This document shows positions 11,641 to 22,573 of a DNA stretch of 64,000 nucleotides, piece by piece (position 1 is the first letter of the stretch; the number at the start of each line of letters is the position of its first letter). Source of the DNA: Aradus depressus (Eukaryota > Arthropoda > Insecta > Hemiptera > Aradidae); assembly GCA_963662175.1 (NCBI GenBank), contig OY759215.1, positions 17,225,079-17,289,078 on the forward strand. Reading direction: 5' to 3'. Below the pieces are notes generated by a model that worked only from the letters and a program-made list of their open reading frames with translations, was not told the DNA's origin and did no database searches. The translations under genes and the position numbers were made by a program.

Positions 11641-12312
11641 AAATACTATTGAATAAAAACACTTAGAACAAGTCAAAAAATTCCACTATATTTATATAAA
11701 ATACACAATATATTTCGCTGGTTAGAGCATTGTCAAGTGTACAGGATACAGATAATGACTGGTGGTAAAATTTTGAAAAAATTTCAAGATAGAGGGTGGG
11801 AGGGGTAGGAGGGGAAGTGTGAGGGAGGGGGAAGAACAGGAGGGGGCGGGGGAACTACCATACTATATCACCATTTAATCCAAAAAATAATTAAATAATA
11901 TATATCAATATTAACCTATTACTTATATCACAATTAAAAACTAAAAAACCAAAAAACAGACAACTACTAGATCACCGTAAAATGAAATAAAAACATATTG
12001 CACCCCTGTAACATTAAATTATTAATAGTGAACAGAACATAATAATAGTTAGCCAAGTCTATCTTGGAAGTTTCAAATTGAGGAGGGGGGAATGATTTAA
12101 ATCAGTTTGTTCGTTGAGTAGTAACTACCGTAGTACTACCCCGTCAACCCCGTCCCCCTCCCACCCTCTATCTTGAAATTTTTTCAAAATTTTACCACCA
12201 GTCATTATCTGTATCCTGTATGACAATGCTCTAACCAGCGAAATATATTGTGTATTTTATATAAAAATAGTGGAATTTTTTGACTTGTTCTAAGTGTTTT
12301 ATTCAGTAGTAT
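11641..12312. mobile_element. Foldback DNA element with about 175-bp inverted arms
   Basis: The left arm (11641-11820) and right arm (12135-12312) are inverted copies of each other, nearly identical over about 175 bp, including CTTAGAACAAGTC, TTTCGCTGGTTAGAGCATTG and TCAAGATAGAGGGTGGGAGG. The centre of about 315 bp is AT-rich and non-coding. It sits in ChT intron 3. Superfamily is unclear; no obvious target duplication. Confidence 0.8.
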
Positions 12313-12734
12313 TTTTTATTAATTGTTTTTATTAATTTACATTCATTATGACGTGTAATAGGTAAGTTCGAACCATCTCGGCATTTGACCATTCTACCTT
12401 CACAATAGATCAAAAGGATCGAGTTGACCTTATCTTGTAGATGTAGGGAAGTTGCAAAATTAAAAGGGCAACTGTCAAACGACCTATTTCCTATCGAACC
12501 ACTTTTGAAAACAACCATGGAAACCCCCCTCCCCAGAGGGAAAAAGCCCTTTTTCTAAGGAGAGGCAATTGGCCAGATCGAAAAGTTTAGTCTACATTGA
12601 AGCCTTTCTCCGTGACAAGATAAACATGGGAAATTTGTGTATGATGGACTGGAAACCAGGGACTGACTCTCGGGCCAAATTCATCTGTGGGTCCCCATAA
12701 ATGACGTCATTTTACGCCCCCAACTATATAAATT

Positions 12735-13350
12735 ATAGGGGAAGTTATTTAAGTTTTCAACGGAATTTCAGGTTTTCCGACCCCTTGATTTCAAAAGTTA
12801 AAAAAGAAAATCTGTCTATCTGTGTGCGTGTGTCTATGAACACGATAACTTCCGATGGAATGAATGTATCTACACAAAAGTTTAGTGTGTATCCAGAATC
12901 CTCAAGGGACGACATCTATTGATTTTCAGTCAAAGGAAAGGGGGGATTAGTGATTTGCGAAATGAATGTATTGACACAAAATTTCATATGTAAATTCAAA
13001 CTCCCTTAAGGACGACACATAATAATTTTCTGGAGCGATGACCGAAGAGAATCCCTTTTTTAGAAACTTTGAATTTAAATATAACATTTCATGTCGATAC
13101 ATTCATTACATCGGTAGATATTAGAGTTTTTGTGTTAAGCCCTCCCCTAATCGCTCCTCTCGATTCGCTGATTTGACTGAAAATCAATAGGTCTCTGATA
13201 ATGGAATTTTGGGTACAAATTTAAAATTTTATGTTGACACATTCATTCTATTGGGAGACATGAAATTCTGGTGAAAAATCAACATCGAATTTCTGACTGA
13301 TTACGTAACTTTTTCTATACTTTGTATAGTACTGGGGAAGTAAAAATGCA
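12735..13350. repeat. Inverted pair of R3 repeats
   Basis: An R3 copy in minus orientation (12735-13030) meets one in plus orientation (13040-13350). Both outer ends carry R3 3' signatures: GGGGAAGTTATTTAAG at the left and TATACTTTGTATAGTACTGG at the right. Confidence 0.6.
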
Positions 13351-13554
13351 AGAATTTGTATATCACCTAAATGGCTATAAGTTTACATTTGAAATTAATA
13401 AAGTTAATATTTTATTTACAATTATGATAAGTTATGTGTGCTCTCAATAAGTGGAATTTTATGTATTTTATGTCGATTTTCCTATGTTAAGTTTCACATA
13501 GCTCAGGAACTACCACTTTCCCAATAGTTTCTTTATTTTATTTATTTTTTTTAT

Positions 13555-13684
13555 TTTTTTCTTAACGGGTGCTCCGGCAAATCACCCGACCCGATATCGT
13601 CGGGATTGAGGTACATATGTTTTTTCTTAACGGGTGCTCCGGCAAATCACCCGACCCGATATCGTCGGGATTGAGGTACATATG
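13555..13684. repeat. Tandem duplication, two identical 65-bp units
   Basis: Two consecutive copies of TTTTTTCTTAACGGGTGCTC plus GATATCGTCGGGATTGAGG are identical as far as I can see. They lie about 300 bp before the last ChT exon. Confidence 0.9.
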
Positions 13685-13689
13685 TTTTA

Positions 13690-13915
13690 TTATATTTGCT
13701 CATTTACATTTTATATACAATTAACGTTTTTGTTGCTATGGATGTCTGGGGGCGACTGCCTCTGGTCCCTAGCGGGACAGACTGGCGCTCCCAGACCCCC
13801 TTGTATTGCGGCTGCCTGGTGGCGCCGAGAGAGCTCAAGATCAGTGGAATGGGGCTGATTCTACATCGCGGTAGCCGGGGCAGGACTCGGGCCTGGCCCG
13901 TCAATCGCTATCTTT
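13690..13915 (-). repeat. GC-rich retroelement-like insert
   Basis: Unlike its AT-rich surroundings this stretch is GC-rich and bordered by T-rich runs at both ends, suggesting a minus-strand insertion with an A-rich tail. Its open frames show no known domain. It may be the 3' end of a LINE or a SINE; family unknown. Confidence 0.35.
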
Positions 13916-13979
13916 TTTTTATTATTGTTAGCCCCCTTTCCTTTATAGAAATGTGAGTATTGTTGGTGATCTATTGCAG

Positions 13980-14271
13980 GCACGTGTTCGAGACGGGCTA
14001 CCTGGCGCCCGGCTACGACCTATTCCGATGTGTGGTCAACATCCCCGAGGATGTGGTCCGTGTAGGAGAGCCTGCAGAGGGGGAGATGTCAGTGATGACT
14101 TCCGGAGCCATGGGGCCTCTCTACGGCACTGCGGCTGCCACCACTCTGATTGGGAAGGACGAGATGAATGGTCGGATCAACCCCGCCCTTGAGACAGACG
14201 AAGATGACCCTGCAACCGACCTAGCCGAGATGAAAGCACGAGCCAGTGTTCCCAAACAGACACAGCTCTAA
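13980..14271 (+). CDS. ChT: High-affinity choline transporter, terminal exon
   Basis: A 292-nt last exon: HVFETGYLAPGYDLFRCVVN, the IPEDVVRVGEPAEGEMSVM region and the cytoplasmic tail ending ASVPKQTQL before TAA at 14269-14271. The acceptor CTATTGCAG ends at 13979. The acidic, hydrophilic tail (ETDEDDPATDLAEMKA) contains the motifs expected for the endocytic C-terminus of this family. The four exons together give about 293 residues, the C-terminal half of the protein. No canonical AATAAA is seen in the 3' region before 14520. Confidence 0.88.
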
Positions 14272-14519
14272 ACTACACGTACTTTACTACTTTCAGTTTC
14301 TTACTTATTTTATGTTGTCTGCCCATGAACTATGTACAGTCCTTACTAGCTATGTGCTGCCTGGTAACCATCCAGCTTTCTTTAAATATTATAAAATTCG
14401 GCAGAAATACCTTAATTAAACTGGTACAGAACATTGAAGATTCTAAGTTGAATATATCGAGCTAAGGGTTTTGTTGATTTTTTCCGGCATTTTTTTCCAG
14501 AGGCGTCTTCTCTTTTCTT

Positions 14520-14565
14520 TTTTGACAATATTTCGGGACACTTCCACGTCCCTTCTTCAGGTCAC
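14520..14565 (-). ncRNA. Hammerhead-like ribozyme core
   Basis: Minus strand: CTGAAGA (14560-14554), helix II (A)GGGAC...GTCCC, GAAA (14534-14531), then ATATTGT, which can close as a two- to three-pair helix III, followed by C at the expected cleavage position (GUC). Helix I pairing is weak. It lies in or just after the ChT 3' untranslated region, antisense to the gene. Confidence 0.5.
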
Positions 14566-15330
14566 TATGAACATTTTCCTCCTGGTGACCCTCCTTTTTA
14601 TAGCCAAAACCTTGTCTGTGGCGGTTTCTCTCTTTCTCTTCCAAGAACTAATTGTTTAACAAGTCCGAGGTAATTTACAGATTGGTCCGCTCACCAGCCA
14701 ATAATTTTTGAATCCATCTCTGATGGTATCCCTCGCCTCAGTTCACCTTCAAAAAATGGCGGCCATGCAGTTCCTCAGTGATTTTTGTGATTGGCTCCCA
14801 AAATTAATTACCCTGCTGTTGTTCATAATCATGTGGCCGACCGACAGAGACAGAAGGCTCAATAATGACATTTTGACCTAAAAATTGTTGTTTGTTTTTA
14901 GTAATACTTGCAAAAAGAAAGATTTCTGAGAACGATTCAGTCCACTCTGGAGCAAAAAATGGCGACATTTGTTTACAGTCACAAGTTTCCGAGGCAAAGT
15001 TACTATTTGTTATACTTAGATAGACGTTCCTTCTTGTCCATGGAACAAAAGTAACCTTGTCCAATTTGGAACGAGAGTCCAATTAGTAGCGGATAAGAAA
15101 TTCGCGACATGAACAGAATGTATCTCCAATGTGATACGTATTACACGTGTCACAGCACGTTTGCACGTATTACACGTGTCACAGCAGTGAGTCATACTTG
15201 ATGAGATATTATATTTGCCAGAAATTACTACGTCACTACTTCTTTCTGAATACTTTATCCCCTGAAACATTGGAGGATTTAGAAGTTTTAGGTTCAGGTG
15301 ACAAGGTTCTCTTGTAGAAACTTTATATTG
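14566..15330. other. Intergenic, no gene recognised
   Basis: Contains a short direct duplication at 15126-15183: two copies of CACGTATTACACGTGTCACA separated by about 12 bp, each with the palindrome ACACGTGT. Two minus-strand open frames of 84-92 codons overlap here but show no recognisable domain. Confidence 0.5.
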
Positions 15331-15676
15331 TAGGTTAGATTAGGTTTTATGACTCATACCCGGGCTTTAACTACGAGGTCATATCGCCTACTACCAAAGC
15401 GCTCTTTCGTCACTCTGGTTGACATGAGCCTGACTCTATTGTGGGAGTCCTAAATTTTGCCTACCCTAAATTTTTATTCACCTCAGGCTGGGGTCTTTAA
15501 CGAGTACCTGACATCGTACAGGCTGAGGACCATCGCTTAACGTCCCATCCGAAGGACGGCGTGCTTAAGTTTATTTTACCTCCCAGATAAAATAAACTAA
15601 GGGCCTCGGTCGGGTTTCGAACCCACGATCTTGAGCTCAGAAGACAAGCACACATACCACTGAGCTACCGGCGCCC
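15331..15676 (-). mobile_element. tRNA-derived SINE, full-length copy
   Basis: On the minus strand the element starts GGGCGCCGGTAGCTCAGTGG (tRNA A box), has the B box GGGTTCGAAACCC about 45 bases further on, then a body of about 270 bp shared by all copies, and ends in AAAACCTAATCTAACCT, a decayed (CCTAA)n run. The tRNA head gives an internal RNA polymerase III promoter. The tail equals the insect telomeric pentanucleotide. No protein is encoded, so it depends on a LINE for mobilisation. About 18 copies or fragments are in the window, several nested in other repeats. Confidence 0.9.
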
Positions 15677-15889
15677 TTTCTTTGTATTGTACTCCACAGA
15701 CTTCTTTGACTTGACTCACTGTCGTCTTTTAGTAGTTTAAATTTTTATTTTATATTTTATTTTAAGAATGGGTCTGAGATTGGTGTGACAACCGAAAGCT
15801 CTCACCCTAAATAAATATCTTTCTTGGAACAGGAATTTTTTCATTTTTCTTAGTAAAAACAAAGAAACTGTTTAACATTTAATCCCAAT

Positions 15890-16300
15890 TTAAAATTTCA
15901 TGGTGTACTGGTTACATTTTATACTGTCTTCAGCACAAATTTCGAAAGTTACATTTAAGTTTGCTAGATCGGTCTATTTAAACAATTGGAGGCTACCAGA
16001 GGCTGTCAAAGGAAACCCCATGGAGGTGGGAAGTTCTGTCTTAAAGGAATGATCTAACTGTGAAGATATTTGAATATAAGCATAATCTTCAAAAAATATA
16101 ATAAGAAAATCAAATAAAGTAAAGAAGTAGATTACATAATATATGAAATAATGGCCGTATGAAATAATACCAACCAGCGAACTTAAATGTCACTTTTGAA
16201 CTTTGTGTTGAGGATGATGATGATGCGATACGCTACAGAATATATTTTTATGGAATTAGACAATGTAATAGTTAAATAACTTTTTTTCATTAATTTCCCA
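15890..16300. mobile_element. Inverted ribozyme-bearing element, decayed
   Basis: Two arms in opposite orientation: GTCTTCAGCACAAA (15926-15939, minus orientation) and AACTTTGTGTTGAGGATGATG (from about 16200, plus), followed by GGAATTAGACAATGTAATAG. The same arms, with better-preserved CTGACGA cores, occur at 40290-40500 and 58040-58160. The core here is damaged. Confidence 0.5.
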
Positions 16301-19135
16301 CTTTTTTCATTAGTTTCCCACTATACCGACAGAGATCGCAAAATTGTACATGGACATTCTTTCTTAATAATTGAGAATCTTGTTTCTGTGAATTGCCGAC
16401 ATAATTATGTCGCATCTGTGTCAACTCATGACTACTAACATTCGCATTTGTCACCATTTCTTGCTTCCTACCTTATAACAAGGTTACGACTTTAGAAATT
16501 TTGAACAAAACTGTTTAAACTCAATGTGTTTCATTTTCAATTAGTTCATGTTTTCAATTTGCAGGAGTAAAAAATAAGTTTGCCCAATAATCAATATTTT
16601 TAAGCCCCACCTCTCGTTGCAAAGTTATGAATGGGGTTTCGTTATTTGTAACATGTGTACAAGTGTATATATATATTTTATGTTCACATATCACTTACTG
16701 TTGAGAAATATACACCTATGTGTATATGTAAAATTTATTATTTATGACGGAAACTTCACTACAATAGACATTGCCAGCGGTGTGGGATATTTACTGCCAC
16801 AAAATACATATTAAAATAAATAAATAAATAAATGGATTATGAATCCTACTAGAAAATCACCTGACGATGTAAAATGCATTTATAGAATTAGTACATCACG
16901 CTATAAATATCACCTTAGGTCTTTCGAAGTAAAGAAATGAACTATTTTAATTAAACATATGTTCAACATTAATTATTATTATAATGTATATTATTATAAT
17001 GATAATTATAAATAGGTACAATAAGTGATAATAGCTCCCCAATAAAATTTCATCAGGGAACCTTCATATCACTAGTTATTAATGTTTGTAAAAATAATAT
17101 ATAATTTAAATGTAGCTTAGAAGAATCAATATATTTATTCAAATATGTGAGAAACGTAAAATTTACATATCATTTAGTGGCCTAAAATAAAATAAATAGA
17201 TGTCGTAACTAGGGTGGTTATTCTTGCAGAAGACGGTTATAATCAGTATTATATATATTACCGGTAACTTATAATATATAAACTATAACTTGTGTGTATG
17301 TATTGTATAAATTTGATGTTTTGAAAGCCTTCCCTTCATAAAGGCATGTATTTGCAACCGTCCTTTAAGAAATGCATATCTTTTCATGCAAACACTTAAA
17401 ATAGTATTTTATTTTTTTTACTTTATTCTGTCATTCCACATCGAACCTTGAAGTCAATGACATTTTTTATTTTTGATCATTTTTTTTTACATACAATGAA
17501 TGAATCCTTAAAAGCTCCTTTCTGGAAAAGTAATATGTTGTAAGAACATCAATTTCGGTTAAAGTCTTAAGTCTGGTGGATTCGAGGGAAAACCATTTCT
17601 CATTTTTCATAGCTACAAAAAAATACCCTTTTTTCTCGACATAAAAATGAAGTATATTATCTAAGCATAAATTTGGCTATCCATGAGCTGTGTTCTTATT
17701 TTTTCAAGCAAAAAAATAAATTTTATCTTTAAGATATTGCACCGAAAATTCTGAAAAAAACACGTCTTTATATTTCAGTCATACTATTTGTAAAAAAATG
17801 TGGTCAACATAAAAATGTCAGTGTTTTTCTTTATGGTGCCCTGTTTGACATACCCAAATCCATATTTTTCATTTTTTTTATTAATTATAGTTTTGACTAT
17901 TTATTTTTTCTATAATTTGTTAAAATTTACTATTTTCCTTTTTCTAATAATTACCTGAAAGTGTTTTATGAGATATGTCTGTAATGAATACAAATTAAAA
18001 CGTATACATTTTATCATAAAAAAGCAATATAATTATTATTTTCTCATATTTAATCCTTGAGGATATTGTTACTAGTTTTGTTGTATATATTTTAGCATCA
18101 TGTACATTACGTAAAAACTATTTTAAAACAAATTATTTAAATAAAAATATATAAGTTTAGAATTGTTACTACGTGCTTGGTATATAAGATAAATGTTAAA
18201 GGTCAGAAACATTCAAGTAAGGAAAATAAATATACTTATTTTATAAATATATATATTTCTGTAAAAATATTTATAAATTATAAATATCAACGACAATACG
18301 GTTAGACAGTGTTTTTTGTTTATTTTAAAATGCTTACTTCCGCCATTTGAATACAGTATATATTATTATCATTGTATATACTTTTAGGATTTTAGCATAA
18401 ATACTTTATTGGGTAGATTGTATGTACTTAATTGTGACAGGTTGCGCATGTATATGTTATTTTAGTATATAGTTTCAGAGTATATGACAGAGAATTAACT
18501 AGGCTCTAACACAATAAGTATATACATATATACTGTATGCAATTGTTTTTTATTTTTTATTATATTTTTATAACTGTTAATTTCTCTTTAGTTTAAAAAC
18601 TGTTGTATGCCCAACGGAGCATGATGAAATAATATAATCTGCATGTGTATACCGCAGACAGGAGGTCCGAACGCTAATCTAATATCTCATTAAATAAATA
18701 ATAAAACGAAAAAATAAATAAAATGTGCTAGAAAATTAATTGCGAAATATATTTTTGATCTTGAGAACAATAGAATCGGCAACTTACTTTGATGAGCTTG
18801 TATAATTTAAATTTACGTTTGCGTAATAAAAACCTATATAATATTTTTTTTTTGTTTGGACAGAGATAATCGACAGTTGCGTATAGTATATGCGACTATA
18901 GTCATATATTATATGCAAAGATGCACTTCACCATAATATATACAATGTTATGTATATCTATAGCCTTGGTTCGTTAAAAGGATATCCAAAGCTTTGGCAA
19001 TTTGTCCTAATAGCGCATAGGGCACCGCTCACTCTTTTATTAACCAACTCAATCTAAGTGTAATGTTGCGGAGAAGCCATTTTTCATTATGTTATTTAAC
19101 TAGCCAGTTCACTCGGCGATGCTCGTTTGTTTGTG
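16301..19135. other. AT-rich intergenic DNA, no gene recognised
   Basis: About 2.8 kb of very AT-rich sequence with many short poly-T and TATA-like tracts between the ChT gene and the resilin-like gene. No open frame above about 65 codons and no repeat family recognised. Confidence 0.5.
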
Positions 19136-19300
19136 ATTTATCGCCGGGCTTCAAATACGAGGTCATATCGCCTACTACCAGATGGCTCTTTCCTCGCCCT
19201 GGTAGACCATAAGCCTGACAATAGTGGTAGTCCTCAATTTTGCCTACTCAGGGTTTTTTAACGAATATCTGAAAAGCTCGGGACCATCGCCTAATTCCTC
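19136..19300 (-). mobile_element. SINE fragment
   Basis: 3' half of the SINE: GAGGTCATATCGCCTACTACC and GCTCGGGACCATCGCCTAA are recognisable; the tRNA head is missing. Confidence 0.7.
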
Positions 19301-19765
19301 AACCTTTCTACATTCCAGTTAAAAAACAAAAACAAACACGCAGAGGAGTCGAGGCCACACGTCGCGCAGTCTAGGCTGATGAGGGTGTTGAATGTGACTA
19401 ATGTTCTTTCCTTAATGTTCGGTCATGTTGAAGCCTACTGAACATAACGCAATTTTATATGTTGTGTTAATTTGGGGATAAAGTGGGGCGGCGAAAGCAC
19501 GGAGCAGGGAAATTTCTAGGGCCGGCGCTGCAAAAAGGCAGTTTTTCCTCATTTGGATTAACTTATTTTCAAGTGAACGAATTAAAACGAAAATTATCTA
19601 CTCGTTTATCTGTAGGAATGGATCCGAAAATCTTTACATATTGTGAATATTGATTTAATAATGAACCTTGCAGTGACATTACCTAAATATATTTTCCTAT
19701 TCTTGTAACTCGCCTATTGTTGTATATTCTGTAATATAACTTCTCTCCGCCCTCCTGAGTTAGTT

Positions 19766-19950
19766 ATTGTAAATCACGCCCAGGCTTTAACAACGAGGTC
19801 ATATCGCCTACTACCAGAGTGCTCTTTTGTCACTCTGGTGGTCATGAGCCCGAGTAGCCAACATCGTACCGGCTTGGTCCCAACGCTTGACGTCTCATCC
19901 GAGGTTTTTCCACCTCCCAAAATAAACCTAACGGCCTCGGCCAGATTTTC
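19766..19950 (-). mobile_element. SINE fragment with internal deletion
   Basis: Runs from CACGCCCAGGCTTTAACAAC to ACGGCCTCGGCCAGATTT; the middle (the TCCTAAATTTTGCC block) is deleted and the tRNA head lost. Confidence 0.7.
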
Positions 19951-21230
19951 CTGTCTTCTTGGAACACCATATAATATGCTCTTTTGTTCATTTATTCCTT
20001 ATTTATTTTATTTTATAAAAATGTGTGGAGGCACAACTGTACTAATGACGCACATAACATGGAATTTTAGTTCGAAGTGTCCTATTTTTGCGTTAATACT
20101 TCCTTCATAATTTATACAAAAACAAACTATAAACATATTTTATTTAATACTTGTCGTTTAGTTGTTAAAATTTATGTGTTATTACTATTTATTACCAAAT
20201 ATATTTATTTTATAACATTAAACAATTATTTTACTGTTATTCATTTTAAAGTTACCGAAACTGTTTGAAGTCTTCTTTTCAACTGTTTCTTTGATATTAT
20301 TAATTGTTGAACTTTATTGTTAACTATTTAAATCTATATGTAAAAAGAGAGAAAAACAAAACTTGTTTTTGTTATTTATCTATTAATATCTGTATGTAGT
20401 AAATTGTGTACTAATTAATATATTTACGTAGTAAAATTTATGTATATTTTTGAATTGCGATTGTTGTAGAAAACAAACAAAAATGTTTCCAAATCTATGG
20501 TGTTGAAACGCAACTTCATATGTCAAAAAAACCTAATTTTTCAGGCATATAAATATATTGAAGCTAAAATTTGAAAAACGATTTTAATTAAATAATTTAT
20601 AAGAAATTGAAATTATGATATAATAATATACTAGAGAATTAGATACACAAGTTCACTACAAAATATTCCGGGGTTAGCTAAAAAGGAATTGAAGACATTT
20701 CTTATCATATTCATTTTTTTAACAGAATTCGTAAAAACTTCTAATTCAATTTGTTCTTACGTACTTATGAGGTTGCGTTTCAACAGCATATACTGCATAT
20801 TGTACCGCAGACTACGTATTAAGCCATTGTATATTATATTAAAAATATATTATACAATATTGTGTAACATATAGTTTATTGTAATATAATAAAATAAATT
20901 GTATCATTTATAATGTACTGTAACAATATTACAATATATATTGTATTGTAATTTTATTACAAAATGTGTGTTTCTTGTATAATAATATAACATTATAATG
21001 AAACATTATATTTGTAATATATTATTATTGTAATGTTATTTTAATTATAATATATTAAAAATGTAATGTTTTATATTATGTAATTTTCGTATAGTTTCTG
21101 CGAAAATTAGCTTCAATAGTTGTTCTGATTTGTAAATGTTAGATGAGCTTTCTCTATAACTTTGGCCGAACTGTGTGTGCGTTATTGATTTAGATACTCA
21201 AAAACTTGTATAACAACGATATCCAGAATG

Positions 21231-21262
<32 letters not shown>

Positions 21263-22084
21263 ACGACTGTTATTAATTAGATTTGTAGAGTAATTCTTTC
21301 AATTTTTGAAATGTTACCCATTTATGATATTTTGAGGAGAAAAAAAAAGATAAATTATATATTTTAATGCTATAATATTCATAAAGTTGACTTAATGTAA
21401 ACGCAAACATATCATTTAAGTGTTACTTATATTGAAATTATAATAATAAAAATAAATCTATTAAATTTTTATGTGTGTATATACAAGGTGTTTTTCTTTT
21501 AAATGTTTAGAATTTCATTTAGATTGCTGATTATTTTAAACCAAATAAACAAATGTTGAACATTAAATGTATGCTTTTTATGTTTACCTTTTTATCATCA
21601 ATTTTTTTTATGGTAGTCGGAAATATCATATTTTCAATAATCAAAAATCATATTTTGTTTCCATCTATAAAATAAAACTTTTAGAGCTCGTGTGTTCTCG
21701 ACACATCGGATTTCTATGGTATTAAAAGTGTTTTTTTTTTTTTAAATGTTTTGAAATCAGAATTTCTGCCCACTCTAATGATTGTATTTAAATGATGAAA
21801 ATTGAGCAGTATACGACTTATCGAATTCAAGATATCTATGACGTTTTATTGGTCAAAACTTGAATTTATTCTTCGAATTTTGTTTCTGTTTTGTAGCAGA
21901 TACTCGGGAGAAACTGTGTTGGCGGAATGCAAAAGAAGTCAGCTATAATAACTGTTGAAGAGGGATCGGTCAATATACATGTGCTTCTCCTGGTTAGATC
22001 TTTATTCACATACTTTATCATTTTATTCAATAGCATACTCTTTTTGACAATAACTACTTCAAAAAATTTTTTCTTATAAGTATG
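19951..22084. other. AT-rich intergenic DNA, no gene recognised
   Basis: Includes a quasi-palindromic stretch of TTGTAATATAAT-like repeats at 20840-21080 and an A run at about 21230-21259. A 74-codon minus-strand frame at 21866-22090 has no recognisable motif. Confidence 0.5.
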
Positions 22085-22293
22085 GGTCATTTTAAGCCAA
22101 AACTAACACCTTTCTGAATCAAAAGTTTGATTTTCCTATAGAAAATTATAATGTTTCACTACTGCAGGTATACGGACTATTGAAAACCCTTCCACATTTT
22201 CGAATACCTCTTTCAGAGGTACAACATATCAATATTAACATGAATATCAAAATTTTGATGAGAGAAAAAATTAGTTTTGGCGTGAAATGATCC
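22085..22293. mobile_element. Short MITE with 21-bp terminal inverted repeats
   Basis: The left end GGTCATTTTAAGCCAAAACTA and the complement of the right end, GGATCATTTCACGCCAAAAC, match with few differences. The 0.2-kb interior is non-coding. The element lies about 0.3 kb past the 3' end of the resilin-like gene. Confidence 0.5.
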
Positions 22294-22501
22294 TTATACA
22301 ACTTTATTTTATGGAGTAGAAAATTAATAAATAATAAAAAAAGTATACTTGTCCCAATCGACCAGCATTAAGCATCTCTAGATAGATTTAATTTATGAAT
22401 AAAAGCACATCAAAATATCGTATTTACAAAGGGAATAAATATGTGAAATTTGTGGAAACAAGGAATTCATCTCAACACAGACATACAAATATAAATTAAG
22501 A

Positions 22502-22507
22502 TTTATT
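22502..22507 (-). promoter_or_regulatory. Polyadenylation signal of the resilin-like gene
   Basis: AATAAA on the minus strand, about 67 nt past the stop codon at 22574, a plausible distance for a short 3' untranslated region. Confidence 0.55.
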
Positions 22508-22573
22508 TATAAATTAATAATGGCCGATATTTAGAGTTTGTTTGAAAATTAAACAAACATGACAAGATACTGT

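Noticed and set aside
13696..13956. 86-codon plus-strand frame before the last ChT exon
   Set aside because: No domain, and it lies in a GC-rich insert within the intron; the ChT phase requires splicing at 13980.
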